A stretch of DNA of 64,000 bases from Alteromonas indica (GCA_003056425.1 PYVY01000014.1:62001-126000), one strand, 5' to 3'. Counted from the stretch's first letter, positions 38,743 through 49,083 are shown. Notes: generated from the letters alone by a model not told the origin. Numbers and translations are program-made.

Positions 38743-39453
38743 TTAGTCGACCAAATCTTTGGGCATTTCTTCACGTACCTGCTGCCACACTTTGCCAGAT
38801 TCAATTCCGTAGTTACGAACCACTACCGGCACCGCATCGAAATCGCCCTGTTCGGCCACTTCAAGCAGCTTAGCATAAAAGTTACGCGCTACCCGTTGGG
38901 CATTTTCATGCGAGAAAAAATAGCCCCCGATACGCGAGTAGAGTCCTCTGAAGCCATTCATCATTAACACAAATACATTGTTACCCGAGGCCAGAGCAAG
39001 ATCATGATTCATTTGATAATCATAATTAGCGAAGGCAGCGCCATCCGCTTCCACGTCTTTATAGCGAGAAATAATTTTGATCGCTTCTTCAGGGTTATGG
39101 CGAATAGCACCCCGAATAAATACTGCACTTAAATTAGTGCGGGCAGCCAGCAGGTTATCAACCAGTTCAGGGATACCTTCCTGGTCTAACCGCGCCAGTG
39201 TTTCCAGGATATTCAGACCGCAGGTTTCCCAAAAGTTATTAACTTTGGTCGGCTTTCCATGTTGTATAGTCAGCCAGCCATCTCGGGCTAACCGCTGCAA
39301 CACTTCGCGTAAGGTAGTGCGGGTTACCCCTATCAGTTCGGACAATTCGCGTTCAGCGGGGAGAATAGTGCCCGGAGGGAAACGTCCGCTCCAAATTGAT
39401 TCTACGATATATTCTTCAGCAAATCCGGCAGGACTCTGGGCCTTATAAATCAT
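38743..39453 (-). CDS. fadR: Fatty acid metabolism regulator FadR
   Basis: 237 residues from the ATG at 39453 ([20 protein letters not shown]), aligned with the E. coli start; an upstream in-frame ATG would add 23 residues. The GntR winged helix (residues ~10-75) is almost identical to E. coli ([18 protein letters not shown], then [18 protein letters not shown]). A helical acyl-CoA-binding domain follows, including [14 protein letters not shown]. FadR represses beta-oxidation and activates unsaturated fatty acid synthesis; long-chain acyl-CoA releases it. It is divergent from nhaB, as in E. coli. Confidence 0.96.
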   Translation of the reverse strand: MIYKAQSPAGFAEEYIVESIWSGRFPPGTILPAERELSELIGVTRTTLREVLQRLARDGWLTIQHGKPTKVNNFWETCGLNILETLARLDQEGIPELVDNLLAARTNLSAVFIRGAIRHNPEEAIKIISRYKDVEADGAAFANYDYQMNHDLALASGNNVFVLMMNGFRGLYSRIGGYFFSHENAQRVARNFYAKLLEVAEQGDFDAVPVVVRNYGIESGKVWQQVREEMPKDLVD

Positions 39454-39489
39454 AATTTTTTCGCCTGAACATCTCTTCTTATAATAGTC

Positions 39490-39506
39490 AACTGATTGTA
39501 CCAGAT
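39490..39506. promoter_or_regulatory. Possible FadR self-operator
   Basis: On the minus strand this reads ATCTGGTACAATCAGTT, sharing the CTGGT core and the GTT end with FadR sites. It lies 37 bp before the fadR start. The match is partial, about 11 of 17 to an E. coli-type site. The remainder of the fadR-nhaB gap (39454-40016) shows no other clear element. Confidence 0.3.
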
Positions 39507-40016
39507 GCCTTTTAATATACACAATCTATTAATGGCCTCCAACACAGGCTTTTCGCTGCCTGGGTGTAAACATTGGCCGGTTATTACGCAAATTTTAGCG
39601 TATGTATGAAAGCATGATAGTACAACTTTTACGATACCCTTTTGATATAGATGTTGTAGAGTGCCTATAAGCAAGTTTATGCGAGGCAAACTTTGCCATC
39701 TTAAGTCTTATAACCGGTGGTTTCGCCTTTGCTGTTTCGCCCTATAGGGAAACGCTATGTTACTGAAGGCAGTAATAATTTGCGGTTTGCTTACGCACTA
39801 TAGCCAGCGATTGATAGTTTTATTGGCAATTCGCCGGCTAAATAAGCTCGCTGGCTTCCGCAGTTGTTAATTTTACGCTAGGCTTAATTGTCTCTAAACC
39901 CAGAATGACAATACGTGTCATTACATATGCCAGCCTGTCGGTTACTTTTTCAGGTTTGGCGAAAATAATTAAAACAACGTAGCGCGTGTCTACAAGTTGT
40001 AGAAGGATTTATACTC

Positions 40017-41597
40017 ATGCAAACCTCGATGTCCATGGCTCTGTACCGAAATTTCCTCGGCCATGCGCCTGACTGGTACAAGAACACCATCATTGCCTGT
40101 TTAATTGCCAATCCGTTTATCTTTATGTTGGATAGTTATTTGGCAGGCTGGGTTCTGATAATCGAATTTATCTTCACTTTGGCGATGGCGCTCAAATGCT
40201 ATCCGCTACAGCCGGGTGGCTTACTGCTTATCGAAGCAATGGCTATCGGCATGACGACCCCCGAACACATGTTGCACGAAATTCAGGTTAATTTGGAAGT
40301 GCTGTTGCTGCTGGTGTTTATGGTTGCCGGCATTTACTTTATGAAAGATCTGCTCATGTATTTGTTTACCAAGCTGGTCATTAAAGTAAAGAACAAGATG
40401 ATATTGTCGTTGTCCTTTATTGCCGCTTCGGCTTTTTTATCGGCGTTTTTGGATGCCCTGACGGTGGTGGCCGTAATTATCAGTGTCGGTCTAGGCTTTT
40501 ACACTATTTACCACAAGGTTGCCTCGGGCAAAGAATTCCATCATGACCATGACCACACCACCGATGATGGTGTACACGAATTGGGCCGTAACGACTTAGA
40601 AGATTTCCGTGCGTTTTTACGCAACTTGATGATGCATTCCGCGGTAGGTACGGCGCTTGGCGGCGTTATGACAATGGTAGGCGAACCACAAAACCTAATA
40701 ATTGCCGATAAAGCCGGTTGGAACTTCATAGAATTCTTTATTCGTATGGCGCCAGTGTCGCTGCCGGTGTTCGTGTTCGGACTCCTCACTACCATCGTGC
40801 TGGAAAAAACCAAAATTTGTAGCTACGGGGCACAATTGTCGCCAGCCGTGCGCGAGATTCTGGTGGATTACGACAAGCATATGGACCAGGAACGTACGAC
40901 ACGCGATAAAGCCCGCCTGGCGGTCCAGGCATTGATCGGCGTATGGCTGATTGTCGGTTTGGCGGGCCATTTTGCTTCAGTGGGTTTAATCGGCTTATCA
41001 GTCATTATTCTGGCTACCTCCATGAGCGGCATTATCGAGGAGCACGCTCTGGGTAAAGCATTCGAAGAAGCACTCCCCTTCACAGCGTTACTTTGTGTGT
41101 TCTTTGGGGTAGTGGCGGTTATTATCGACCAGGGGCTGTTCCAACCCGTTATCCATTGGGTACTAAGCTTTGAAGGGAAAACCCAGTTAGTCATGTTCTA
41201 TCTGGCCAACGGCGTATTATCTATGGTGTCTGACAATGTATTTGTGGGCTCGGTGTATATAACCGAAGTGACGGCCGCATTGGCGGAAGGAAAAATTACC
41301 CGTGACCAGTTTGACCTGCTGGCAGTAGCCATCAATACCGGTACTAATCTGCCTAGCGTAGCTACACCTAATGGCCAAGCAGCCTTTTTGTTCCTGCTGA
41401 CCTCAGCCATTGCCCCGTTACTGCGCTTGTCTTACGGTAAAATGGTAATTATGGCGTTACCCTACACCGTGGTATTGACACTGGTAGGTCTGGCAGCAAC
41501 GTATTTCGGGTTACTCGACGCAACGCAGATGTTGTACGACGCTAACCTTATTGAACATCACTCCGGTGAAGTATCTACTGGCAGCGAGTCGCATTAA
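40017..41597 (+). CDS. nhaB: Na+/H+ antiporter NhaB
   Basis: 526 residues (E. coli about 513) with about twelve hydrophobic segments. Typical NhaB stretches are [76 protein letters not shown] and [20 protein letters not shown]. It exports sodium in exchange for protons across the inner membrane. A His/Asp-rich loop ([11 protein letters not shown], residues ~175-186) is cytoplasmic in style. AAGGA precedes the ATG. It is followed 16 bp later by dsbB, as in E. coli. Confidence 0.96.
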   Translation: MQTSMSMALYRNFLGHAPDWYKNTIIACLIANPFIFMLDSYLAGWVLIIEFIFTLAMALKCYPLQPGGLLLIEAMAIGMTTPEHMLHEIQVNLEVLLLLVFMVAGIYFMKDLLMYLFTKLVIKVKNKMILSLSFIAASAFLSAFLDALTVVAVIISVGLGFYTIYHKVASGKEFHHDHDHTTDDGVHELGRNDLEDFRAFLRNLMMHSAVGTALGGVMTMVGEPQNLIIADKAGWNFIEFFIRMAPVSLPVFVFGLLTTIVLEKTKICSYGAQLSPAVREILVDYDKHMDQERTTRDKARLAVQALIGVWLIVGLAGHFASVGLIGLSVIILATSMSGIIEEHALGKAFEEALPFTALLCVFFGVVAVIIDQGLFQPVIHWVLSFEGKTQLVMFYLANGVLSMVSDNVFVGSVYITEVTAALAEGKITRDQFDLLAVAINTGTNLPSVATPNGQAAFLFLLTSAIAPLLRLSYGKMVIMALPYTVVLTLVGLAATYFGLLDATQMLYDANLIEHHSGEVSTGSESH

Positions 41598-41613
41598 GGA
41601 ACGTGATCTGTAA

Positions 41614-42141
41614 ATGATGAGTGTAATTCGTTTAATAAGCCGTCAGGCCGAGAAAAAATCGGCCTGGGCTTTACTTTTTATCAGTGCGTTGGCGCTGGAA
41701 GTGGCGGCCCTTTATTTCCAGTACGGTCTGGGGCTTCAGCCTTGTATTATGTGTATTTACCAGCGTACCGCCATGTATGGCATTGTGTTAGCAGGCCTAT
41801 TGGTCATGTTGGTTAACAACAGCTTCACCCGTTTATTGGGCTTTGCAGGCTGGGCAATAGCAGCTGGCTGGGGGGGCTTGATAGCATTTGAGCATGTAGA
41901 AATCCTTCAGGCCTCAAACCCATTTTTTGCCAGTTGTGAAATTGTGCCTAACTTCCCTTCTTTTATGCCATTGCATGAATGGTTACCCGCTATTTTTGCG
42001 GCGAAGGGCGATTGCATGGAAGATGGCTGGCGCTTTATGTCAATGGGCATGGCGCAATGGATGATTGTGATCTTTGGCGCTTATTTTGCTGTATTTTTGG
42101 TAGTATTTATTAGCCGCCTGTTAGACAAGAAGCCCTTTTGA
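41614..42141 (+). CDS. dsbB: Disulfide bond formation protein DsbB
   Basis: 175 residues with four membrane segments and both essential periplasmic cysteine pairs: Cys44/Cys47 in PCIMCIYQR, and Cys108 (ASCEIV) with Cys134 (GDCMEDGW). It reoxidises DsbA and passes electrons to ubiquinone. AAGGA lies 12 bases before the ATG at 41614; the ATG at 41617 is an alternative. It is the second gene of the nhaB-dsbB-acetyltransferase unit, and its stop overlaps the next start. Confidence 0.95.
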   Translation: MMSVIRLISRQAEKKSAWALLFISALALEVAALYFQYGLGLQPCIMCIYQRTAMYGIVLAGLLVMLVNNSFTRLLGFAGWAIAAGWGGLIAFEHVEILQASNPFFASCEIVPNFPSFMPLHEWLPAIFAAKGDCMEDGWRFMSMGMAQWMIVIFGAYFAVFLVVFISRLLDKKPF

Positions 42142-42692
42142 CCGATCTTACCACCCTTGCCGCGCGCTTGCCGGTAGCCCATGCCGATTACGACCAGTTA
42201 ACCGTGGCACGGCTATCTGGCCGCCATACCCAGGCGCTGGCAGAAGCATGCGTGTTTGCTGCCAGCCATGTTAAGCCATGGCTGGGCACTGCCCTATGCC
42301 CGGTTACCCCTGCTGCCGTACGCAAGTTTATCGACGATGCCGAACACAAGAAAGATGCGGGATATGGTATCACCTACTTAATGATGGACGGCCAGCGCTG
42401 TTTGGGTATGGGCTTTATAAATTATATTCACCCCGTGCACTACACTGCTAACCTTGGTTTCTGGATACGCCCTGATGCGTGCGGTAAAGGCCTTGCTGTA
42501 GCATTATGTAAAAGTTTAACCAAGTTGGCTTTTTCGCAAATGCAATTACACCGCTTAGAGCTATTTATTGAACCTGCTAACAAAGCCAGTATGAAAGTAG
42601 CCCAGAAGCTGGGGGCCCAGCCTGAAGGATTGTGTCGAAAGCGGATATTTGGCCGCGACGCCTACTTATACGCCTTGTTGGCCGAAGATTAA
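42138..42692 (+). CDS. GNAT acetyltransferase, RimJ/RimL type
   Basis: 184 residues. The GNAT core shows GMGFINYIHPVHYTANLGFW, then IRPDACGKGLAVALCKSLTK, which includes the acetyl-CoA loop (R-x-x-x-x-G-K-G-L/A), then RLELFIEPANKASMKVAQKL. The family usually acetylates protein N-termini or small amines; the substrate is unknown. The start is read as TTG at 42138, overlapping the dsbB TGA with AAGAAG upstream. No better ATG or GTG is near the conserved N-terminus, so translational coupling to dsbB is likely. Confidence 0.85.
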   Translation: MTDLTTLAARLPVAHADYDQLTVARLSGRHTQALAEACVFAASHVKPWLGTALCPVTPAAVRKFIDDAEHKKDAGYGITYLMMDGQRCLGMGFINYIHPVHYTANLGFWIRPDACGKGLAVALCKSLTKLAFSQMQLHRLELFIEPANKASMKVAQKLGAQPEGLCRKRIFGRDAYLYALLAED

Positions 42693-42702
42693 CAGCACTG
42701 GC

Positions 42703-43197
42703 CTAATCCAAATCTTCGAGCGGCCAAAGCGCGATATAATCTTCAAAATGGGTTAAGTCCACATCTGTTTCATAAACGGTTTTGCCTCTAACCGACATCC
42801 CTTCTTTGTGCATTGCTGCTTTCTTGCCTTTATTTAACAACGGATGCCATGACGGCAGCCCGCGATTTTCATAAAGCCGCCGGTAACTACAACTGGTGGG
42901 CATAAAGAAAATATCTTTTAAATTTTCTTTGGTAAGCTTCACGCAGTCAGGCACCAGTACAGTTCGGTTTTCATATTGAGTGCACTGACAGGCTTTGGTG
43001 TTCAAATAGGAACATACGATATTGGTATAATGCACCTGCTCATCTGCACGTAATTCATCAGTTGGGGCTGCTTCATTAGCCTCATCATCTTCAATAAATT
43101 TGTGTAAGCAGCATTTACCACAACCGTCGCATAGCGCTTCCCATTCCTGGTCATTCATTTGTTCCAGTGTTTTGGTTTCCCAGAACCGTTCAGTCAT
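42703..43197 (-). CDS. ycgN: UPF0260 family cysteine-cluster protein YcgN
   Basis: 164 residues starting FWETKTLEQMNDQEWEALCD, the YcgN pattern. Cysteines are clustered: CDGCGKCCLHK near residues 23-33, then CSYLNTKACQC, PDCVKL and SCSYRRLYE. This resembles the metal-chelate motif of the YkgJ superfamily. The function is unknown, though iron or zinc binding is likely. Its start overlaps the end of the FAH-family gene by 4 bp, as in the conserved ycgL-M-N neighbourhood. It is the last gene of the rnd-ycgL-mltB-ycgM-ycgN run. Confidence 0.92.
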   Translation of the reverse strand: MTERFWETKTLEQMNDQEWEALCDGCGKCCLHKFIEDDEANEAAPTDELRADEQVHYTNIVCSYLNTKACQCTQYENRTVLVPDCVKLTKENLKDIFFMPTSCSYRRLYENRGLPSWHPLLNKGKKAAMHKEGMSVRGKTVYETDVDLTHFEDYIALWPLEDLD

Positions 43198-43871
43198 ATT
43201 GTTACTACATGTGTATTGATATTAATAAAATCGGCCAGTTGAACGGCCAGCTTGTCGCCATGGCAAAGAGGCCCTACCCCTTTTGGAGTGCCTGTCATCA
43301 CAATATCTCCTGGTTCAAGCGTAAATTGCTGAGATATCTGTACGAGCAGGTTTAGTACCGGGCGCATCATATCAGCACTATTACCTTGTTGGCGAACCTC
43401 ATTATTAACCGACAGACTAAATGGCAGTGACTGCAAGCTGGCAATTTGGCAGGCTAGCACAAAGCCAGATACCGGACAGCTAAAGTCAAATGCTTTCGCC
43501 CGCTCCCACGGGTGACCATCGGCTTTAAGCTGCGCCTGAACATCACGCAACGTCAGATCCAGGCCCACGCCTACGCCCCAAATCACCTTTTGCAGTTCAG
43601 CGTCGGTAGCCCCCTGGGGTGCCTTACATAAAGTCTGGCCAATCAACACAGCAATCTCTACTTCATTATGACAAACCCCTTGATCAGCGGGGATGCTAAC
43701 CGGCTGTGTTAGATGACACAGCGCCGTTTTCGGCTTCATAAATAATAACGGTGCGACAGGAACCTGAGACTGCATTTCCGTAATGTGGTCGAGATAGTTG
43801 CGACCCACGCACATAACTTTGCCTACTGGTAAATCTACCGGTAGGCCCAGGTTATCGGTATGACGGTACAT
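43194..43871 (-). CDS. ycgM: Fumarylacetoacetate hydrolase family protein (YcgM-like acylpyruvase)
   Basis: 225 residues. The FAH fold signature starts at GKVMCVGRNYLDHITEMQSQ. Metal ligands lie in CHNEVEIAVLIGQ (two Glu) and VGVGLDLTLRDVQAQLK (Asp), with the GTPKGVGPLCHGD loop near the C-terminus. Relatives hydrolyse acylpyruvates or act as oxaloacetate tautomerases or decarboxylases. It lies 2 bp after mltB, within a five-gene minus-strand run. Confidence 0.9.
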   Translation of the reverse strand: MYRHTDNLGLPVDLPVGKVMCVGRNYLDHITEMQSQVPVAPLLFMKPKTALCHLTQPVSIPADQGVCHNEVEIAVLIGQTLCKAPQGATDAELQKVIWGVGVGLDLTLRDVQAQLKADGHPWERAKAFDFSCPVSGFVLACQIASLQSLPFSLSVNNEVRQQGNSADMMRPVLNLLVQISQQFTLEPGDIVMTGTPKGVGPLCHGDKLAVQLADFININTHVVTI

Positions 43872-43873
43872 GG

Positions 43874-44857
43874 TTACTCTCCTTTGTTAATGCGGTCAGC
43901 CAGATAGCCCACCGACACCCCAAAGTAACGTGAACGATTCCACTTCATCAGGGTGTGAAAGTTATTGTAGACCAGATAAATTCTGCCCTTTTCCCCGTCA
44001 GGCATGATAAGTGAGGCAGGCAAAGGCAAATCGGGCAAGGGCTGGCCGTTATAGCGCCTGACACCGCGTGTATGCCAGGTGGATAACGGCGCCATGTTGG
44101 CCGCTGCCAAGCCTTCATGTTCCGCATCATAACCATTGGTCAAGATGACCTGGCGGCCCCAGGTATATTGATCACTCCAGCCTTCTGAGGACAAAAAATT
44201 GGCAATTGAGGCGAACACGTCAGCGGGCGTTCCCCAGATATCTTTACGGCCATCTTTATCATAATCGACTGCATAATGGAGAAACGAGGTTGGCATAAAT
44301 TGGCTTTGCCCCATCGCCCCAGCCCACGAACCGGTGAGCTTATCTGGTTTAATATGGCCTTCTTTAAGAATCTGTAAGGCGGCGAAAAACTGCTTTTTAA
44401 ACAGTGTTTCCCGCCTGCCCTCGTAAGCTAACGAAGATAATGCACTGAGCACATCAAAGTTGCCCTGCAATTTTCCGAAGTTAGATTCGTTGCCCCATAA
44501 CGCCACGATGAAACGTGGTTGGACGTTGTATTGCTGGCCAATCTCGTGCAATAAAGATTTGTGCTGCTGCAGCAGTTTAACAGCTTGTGCCACTTTCCAG
44601 TCAGGAACCCGTGATGCCAGATAGCTATCAAGGGTTATTTTTTGCTCTGGCTGATTTTTGTCTGCCTTGACGACCGTAGGCCTGAACTGCATTTTGGCAA
44701 AAAGAGGCTCTAGCCAGGTTTCGTTGTAGCCTTGGGCCACCGCTTCTTGTTTCAACGTGGTCAGGTACCGGCTATAGCCTGCTTCATCTTTTGCCGCCGT
44801 AGCGGCCAGCGACATCAGCACCAACCAGCTGCCTATAACTAATCGACACAGTTTCAT
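43874..44857 (-). CDS. mltB: Lytic murein transglycosylase B-type (MltB)
   Basis: 327 residues. A signal peptide (residues 1 to ~22, LVIGSWLVLMSLAATAA) has no lipobox cysteine, unlike E. coli MltB, so a soluble periplasmic form is expected. The catalytic Glu124 lies in ALWGNESNFGKLQG. Further family blocks are SWAGAMGQSQFMPTSF, VDYDKDGRKDIWGTPADVFA and SIANFLSSEGW. It cleaves glycan strands with formation of 1,6-anhydromuramic ends. It starts directly beside ycgL (1 bp). Confidence 0.93.
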   Translation of the reverse strand: MKLCRLVIGSWLVLMSLAATAAKDEAGYSRYLTTLKQEAVAQGYNETWLEPLFAKMQFRPTVVKADKNQPEQKITLDSYLASRVPDWKVAQAVKLLQQHKSLLHEIGQQYNVQPRFIVALWGNESNFGKLQGNFDVLSALSSLAYEGRRETLFKKQFFAALQILKEGHIKPDKLTGSWAGAMGQSQFMPTSFLHYAVDYDKDGRKDIWGTPADVFASIANFLSSEGWSDQYTWGRQVILTNGYDAEHEGLAAANMAPLSTWHTRGVRRYNGQPLPDLPLPASLIMPDGEKGRIYLVYNNFHTLMKWNRSRYFGVSVGYLADRINKGE

Positions 44858-44858
44858 A

Positions 44859-45158
44859 CTAAAATTTCTTAGTTTCTTCGCGCGAGGAGAGACCTAAAGA
44901 CGACCGGTGCTCGGCCAGCCAATCTTCCTGGCGAGGGGGTATTTGCAGGTAAAAGCCTTGGTCGTTTAGGGCTGCTATCAGTGTTGCCTTATCTACCCGA
45001 CCTAATGCCTCGCGTTTATTTAACGGTAATAACATGACGAGTTCCGGGCGGCCGAATTGCGCCATAAGCGCTTCGGGCACAGCCGAAAAATCTTCTTTTT
45101 TAGGCACGTATAAAAACATGCCTTCTTTTTTACGAGTTTTGTAAACTGCGCACAGCAT
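44859..45158 (-). CDS. ycgL: YcgL domain protein
   Basis: 99 residues matching the small YcgL family: [20 protein letters not shown], then [20 protein letters not shown] and [16 protein letters not shown]. The fold is a small alpha/beta domain without a known enzymatic role. It lies between rnd (8 bp) and mltB (1 bp), consistent with a single transcript. Confidence 0.92.
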   Translation of the reverse strand: MLCAVYKTRKKEGMFLYVPKKEDFSAVPEALMAQFGRPELVMLLPLNKREALGRVDKATLIAALNDQGFYLQIPPRQEDWLAEHRSSLGLSSREETKKF

Positions 45159-45166
45159 AATGGTTC

Positions 45167-46318
45167 CTATGAGGTGGTTCCCAGTAAGGTGTCCAAATGA
45201 GAGCTAAAAAGGGGCGCTCGCCAACTACTTAACAAATCCGGTTTCAGGCCTTGTACTCGGGTTTCATCCAAAGTCAGCCAATACCATTTTAGTACCTGAT
45301 TCATTTGCTTTTTCGATGCGACAACTTCAACGGGTACCTGTTGCTGGGCAGCAATATCATCGGACAACGTCTTTAGTTTACCCAACATCTTTTTATACTC
45401 TGGAAATTCGACCAGCCGGCGTACCCGGGCTAATTGCTCCGTGGCCGGAATATCATCGTATTCTTCCAACGCTTTTTGCACCACTGCTAATAATGTGTCG
45501 CCATGTCGACGCATAGTGGGGCCAATCATTCCATCGATAGCGCTAAGCGCATTGCGACTTTGTGGTAAGCGTAGCGCAATATCCAGCATCACCGACTCTT
45601 TCACCACGAAATTAAGGGCAATGTCTTTTTGCCGCGCAGTACCCAGCCGCCACGCTGCTAAATGCTGTAATACCGTTAATTGCTGACTATTAAGCTTCCA
45701 GTTATTTTTAACCGGTAAATAAGCAAACGCCAATGGCAGTTGGGACTTTTTCTTCAGTCCCAGCGCGGCTATCTCATCAAACACCCATTGGGTTTTACCG
45801 CATTCGGCCATGCGTTCGTTTAATTGATGATATACCGGTAACAGATAGAGCACATCGTTCGCGGCGTATACCAGCTGATTGGCACTGAGAGGCCGAGCCA
45901 ACCAGTCGGTTCGCGATTCGCCTTTATCCAATGCCACGCCACTCAACTCTTCCACCAGTCGCGCATAGCCTAAAGACGGCCCTAAGCCTAACACCGCCGC
46001 CGCAAATTGCGTATCAAACACCGGCTCAGGTAAAGTATCGAAGGCCGCCAGAAAGGCTTCCAGGTCTTCTGAACATGAATGCAGCACCTTTATTACGGCC
46101 GGGTTTTCCAATAACCGAACAAAAGGGGTCATATCATCTATGGCCAGCGGGTCAATTAATACCAATTGCTTGCCATCGTACAACTGCAACAAGCCTAGTT
46201 GAGGGGTAAGCGTTCGGGTACGCACAAATTCTGTATCCAGGGCAATGGCTTCGCACTGGCTGGCAGCATCACATACAGCCTTAAGGTCGCGGTAAGTGGT
46301 GACTAATTCATAATCCAT
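45167..46318 (-). CDS. rnd: Ribonuclease D
   Basis: 383 residues from the ATG at 46318 ([18 protein letters not shown]), aligned with E. coli RNase D. An in-frame ATG 21 bp upstream lies inside a terminator hairpin and is rejected. The DEDD exonuclease residues are visible: [14 protein letters not shown] (Asp, Glu), [13 protein letters not shown] (Asp) and [14 protein letters not shown] (Asp, with the Tyr of the DEDDy type). An HRDC domain follows. It trims tRNA 3' ends. It is the first gene of the rnd-ycgL-mltB-ycgM-ycgN run. Confidence 0.95.
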   Translation of the reverse strand: MDYELVTTYRDLKAVCDAASQCEAIALDTEFVRTRTLTPQLGLLQLYDGKQLVLIDPLAIDDMTPFVRLLENPAVIKVLHSCSEDLEAFLAAFDTLPEPVFDTQFAAAVLGLGPSLGYARLVEELSGVALDKGESRTDWLARPLSANQLVYAANDVLYLLPVYHQLNERMAECGKTQWVFDEIAALGLKKKSQLPLAFAYLPVKNNWKLNSQQLTVLQHLAAWRLGTARQKDIALNFVVKESVMLDIALRLPQSRNALSAIDGMIGPTMRRHGDTLLAVVQKALEEYDDIPATEQLARVRRLVEFPEYKKMLGKLKTLSDDIAAQQQVPVEVVASKKQMNQVLKWYWLTLDETRVQGLKPDLLSSWRAPLFSSHLDTLLGTTS

Positions 46319-46328
46319 AATAATAAAA

Positions 46329-46350
46329 ACAGCCGGCATTTGCCGGCTGT
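46329..46350 (-). terminator. Terminator of fadD, just before rnd
   Basis: ACAGCCGGCA / TGCCGGCTGT, a 10-bp perfect stem with two loop bases, followed on the minus strand by TTTTATTATT. It lies 73 bp beyond the fadD stop and ends 10 bp before the rnd start codon. It would shut off read-through into rnd unless a promoter overlaps the hairpin. Confidence 0.88.
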
Positions 46351-46422
46351 CCCTGATAAACCTGTTAAACGCCGCGCCGGCAAAATACGGTGTGGCAAGA
46401 ATAAAAGTAAACTACAGCATGG

Positions 46423-48075
46423 TTAATCCCGCAACTCTCTACGCAGAATTTTACCTACGTTAGTTTTAGGCAGCTCGTCTTTAAACACTACCTGCTTAGG
46501 CACTTTGTAACCAGTAAGGTGTTTACGGCAATGGGCAATAACATCCTGAGCGGTTAAGCTGGGGTCTTTTTTGACCACATACAGCTTAACCACTTCGCCG
46601 CTAACCTCATGCGCTACGCCAATAGCGGCGGCTTCTACAATACCAGCATGCATTGCAGCGACTTCTTCAATTTCATTTGGAAATACATTGAAGCCAGAGA
46701 CCAGAATCATATCTTTTTTCCGGTCAACAATATAGAAGTAACCCTGTTTATCTACCCGGGCTATATCCCCGGTGGCTAACCAGCCATCTTTTAAAATCTC
46801 TTCTGTTGCTTCTGGACGGTTCAAATAGCCCAACATAACCTGCGGGCCTTTCACCCACAGCTCACCGGGCTCGCCCTCTGGCACTTCATTGCCATCATCG
46901 TCGAGCAATTTAATATCGGTGGAAGGTACTGGTAAGCCAATTGTGCCTTTGTATTCCCCAATCTGTGGGGGCGTGACGGCCACTACCGGCGAACACTCTG
47001 TTAATCCATACCCCTCTAACAATACGGTGCCCGTTACCTCATGCCACTTTTCAGCTACTGGACGCTGCACAGCCATCCCGCCGCCCAGCCCAAATTTAAA
47101 TTTACTGAAATCCAGTTCAGCAAACCCTGGGGTATTGAGTAAACCGTTAAATAAGGTGTTAACGCCAGGTAAGATAGCAAAGGGGTATTTCTGTAATTCT
47201 TTTATAAAACCCGGCATATCCCTGGGGTTGGTGATAAGCAGGTTTGGGCAGCCGTATTTCAAAAACAGCAAGCCGTTGGCCAGTAACGCAAAGATATGAT
47301 AAAGCGGCAGCGCGGTCACCACTAAATCCTTACCTTTATCAATAACTGTCTCCAGTATACCGGAGACCTGTTCAAGATTGGCAATCATATTGCGATGCGT
47401 CAGCATTGCACCTTTGGATACCCCGGTGGTACCCCCGGTGTATTGCAAGAAAGCCAGGTCATCGCCGGTGATCTCTGGCCGGGTGAAGGTCTGGTTCGCA
47501 CCCTGCTTAACCGCTGCCATAAACGACATAGACTGCGGTAAATCAAACGCCGGCACCAGTTTTTTGACATGCTTCACCACAAGATTAACCACCCATCGTT
47601 TGGGCACGGGAAGCATATCGCCTAATGCCGTTAAAAGAACATGTTTAACCGGGGTGTCGGCCACTACCTCTTGCAGGGTGCAGGCAAAATTCTCCACTAT
47701 TACAATGCCTTTTGCATTGGCATCGGATAGCTGGTGCTTCAATTCGCGGGCGGTATAAAGCGGGTTAACATTAACTACTACCATACCGGCGCGTAAAATA
47801 CCGAACATGGCAACCGGGTATTGCAGCAGATTGGGCATCATAATTGCCACGGCATCGCCGCGTTGCAAACCACTGTTTTGCAGATAAGCCGCAAACTGAG
47901 CGCTCAATACGTCCAACTCTTTAAACGATATCTCATGGCCCATATTGATATAAGCCGTTTTATCGCCGTAATTTTGAACAGATTGCTCAAATATATCTAC
48001 TACGGACGCATAATGATCCGGGTCAATTTCAGCATTTACACGAGGGTCATAATGCTCCAGCCAGGTTTTCTCCAC
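46423..48075 (-). CDS. fadD: Long-chain-fatty-acid-CoA ligase
   Basis: 550 residues of the ANL superfamily. The AMP-binding P-loop [19 protein letters not shown] is near residue 212. [12 protein letters not shown], the adenylate motif [19 protein letters not shown] and the C-terminal [12 protein letters not shown] lysine region are present. It activates exogenous long-chain fatty acids to acyl-CoA at the inner membrane. The start is GTG (VEKTWLEHY read as Met) with AGGAGG four bases upstream. A FadR operator lies upstream at 48138. It has its own terminator before rnd. Confidence 0.96.
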   Translation of the reverse strand: MEKTWLEHYDPRVNAEIDPDHYASVVDIFEQSVQNYGDKTAYINMGHEISFKELDVLSAQFAAYLQNSGLQRGDAVAIMMPNLLQYPVAMFGILRAGMVVVNVNPLYTARELKHQLSDANAKGIVIVENFACTLQEVVADTPVKHVLLTALGDMLPVPKRWVVNLVVKHVKKLVPAFDLPQSMSFMAAVKQGANQTFTRPEITGDDLAFLQYTGGTTGVSKGAMLTHRNMIANLEQVSGILETVIDKGKDLVVTALPLYHIFALLANGLLFLKYGCPNLLITNPRDMPGFIKELQKYPFAILPGVNTLFNGLLNTPGFAELDFSKFKFGLGGGMAVQRPVAEKWHEVTGTVLLEGYGLTECSPVVAVTPPQIGEYKGTIGLPVPSTDIKLLDDDGNEVPEGEPGELWVKGPQVMLGYLNRPEATEEILKDGWLATGDIARVDKQGYFYIVDRKKDMILVSGFNVFPNEIEEVAAMHAGIVEAAAIGVAHEVSGEVVKLYVVKKDPSLTAQDVIAHCRKHLTGYKVPKQVVFKDELPKTNVGKILRRELRD

Positions 48076-48137
48076 AAAACCTCCTACTTATTATTCTTTT
48101 AACGGTACTTCCAGGGCATGCTGTTTGAGAAATGCAC

Positions 48138-48154
48138 AACTGGTCTGATTACTT
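48138..48154. promoter_or_regulatory. FadR operator upstream of fadD
   Basis: AACTGGTCTGATTACTT carries the FadR core CTGGTCnGA and the terminal TT of the E. coli consensus. It lies 63 bp before the fadD start codon, where E. coli fadD also has a FadR site. A fadR gene whose DNA-binding domain is nearly identical to that of E. coli lies in the same window, so the same site specificity is expected. Confidence 0.7.
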
Positions 48155-48196
48155 GGCTATAGTAGCGGAAGTACCCGTAAAGATAAATGACCACGT

Positions 48197-49036
48197 TTAC
48201 AATTGTTCAACAAAACGTTTGATGGCAGCCCCTACCTCATCTGGCTTTTCCATATGAATATGATGACCGCCTACAAAATATTCACATTGCGCATTTTTAA
48301 ACCAAGCTTCTCGTTTAGGATAGTTTTCCTGCAGATTTTTAAAACTATTGGTGGCCCCGGCAAAATATACCGGACATTGGATATCGCCCATTAACGCTTT
48401 TGCCTGAGGGTCTGTCAGGCGCAGATTGGAGCGGGTACGCAACTTAGGATCGCTAGCCCAGAAATAGTGCCCACCGGCATCTTGTGTCAAATTACGCTTT
48501 AAAATTACCCGGGCGTGCTCTTCACTGATATCGCTAACCTGGCAACGCGCCTCCACCGCTTGTTCAATGTCGACCACCTTTAAACGATTACGGGTTTTCT
48601 TAAAGCGGCTTTCAATGGAATCACGCAATTGCTCCGTGGTGGTCTCAACAGGTTTAGTTAGTGGCCCGCAAGCATCAATACTTACGACACCGCTGACTTT
48701 TTCGGGAAATACTGCGGCATACATTGTAGCCAAAATGCCCCCCAGGGAGTGACCCAGCAACACGACTTTATCAAACTCCTTATGCTGAATGAGTGCGTGT
48801 AAATCCTGCAAGTAGTCGACTAAATTGTAGTGGGCCCCATGCGGACGATGGCTGGAGTTTCCATGTCCGGCCAGATCTAAGGCAATAAACCGGCAATTGT
48901 GGAGGAAGGGGGCCAGCGGTTCCAGGCTAGCAGCATTATCTAAATAACCATGTAGCCCAATCACTACCGGTCCTGCACCCTGGTTATCCAACGCTGTTAG
49001 TGTGGCGGCGCCCGCCTGAAATTCTGTTTCTATCAT
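48197..49036 (-). CDS. Alpha/beta-fold hydrolase
   Basis: 279 residues. The oxyanion region is GLHGYLDNAASLEPLAP and the nucleophile elbow LLGHSLGGILATMYA (Ser near residue 96). A catalytic His is in YFVGGHHIHMEKPDEV near the end. No signal peptide. The substrate is unknown; a lipid or ester hydrolase is plausible because the gene lies directly upstream of fadD and is transcribed in the same direction, 121 bp away, but the FadR site lies between them. It also lies just downstream of slp. Confidence 0.85.
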   Translation of the reverse strand: MIETEFQAGAATLTALDNQGAGPVVIGLHGYLDNAASLEPLAPFLHNCRFIALDLAGHGNSSHRPHGAHYNLVDYLQDLHALIQHKEFDKVVLLGHSLGGILATMYAAVFPEKVSGVVSIDACGPLTKPVETTTEQLRDSIESRFKKTRNRLKVVDIEQAVEARCQVSDISEEHARVILKRNLTQDAGGHYFWASDPKLRTRSNLRLTDPQAKALMGDIQCPVYFAGATNSFKNLQENYPKREAWFKNAQCEYFVGGHHIHMEKPDEVGAAIKRFVEQL

Positions 49037-49066
49037 GAGTCATCCTGTCAGTCTGGAAACGCAAAA

Positions 49067-49083
49067 GGCGGCAAAAAGCCGCC
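49067..49083 (-). terminator. Terminator after slp
   Basis: GGCGGC / GCCGCC with a five-base loop, followed on the minus strand by TTTTGCG. A second inverted repeat, GCTGGC...GCCAGC, lies just upstream at about 49088-49112. The pair ends the slp transcript before the hydrolase gene. Confidence 0.7.

Noticed and set aside
46319..46339. Longer N-terminus for RNase D (ATG at 46339)
   Set aside because: That start lies inside the fadD terminator hairpin, and the E. coli protein aligns from the ATG at 46318.
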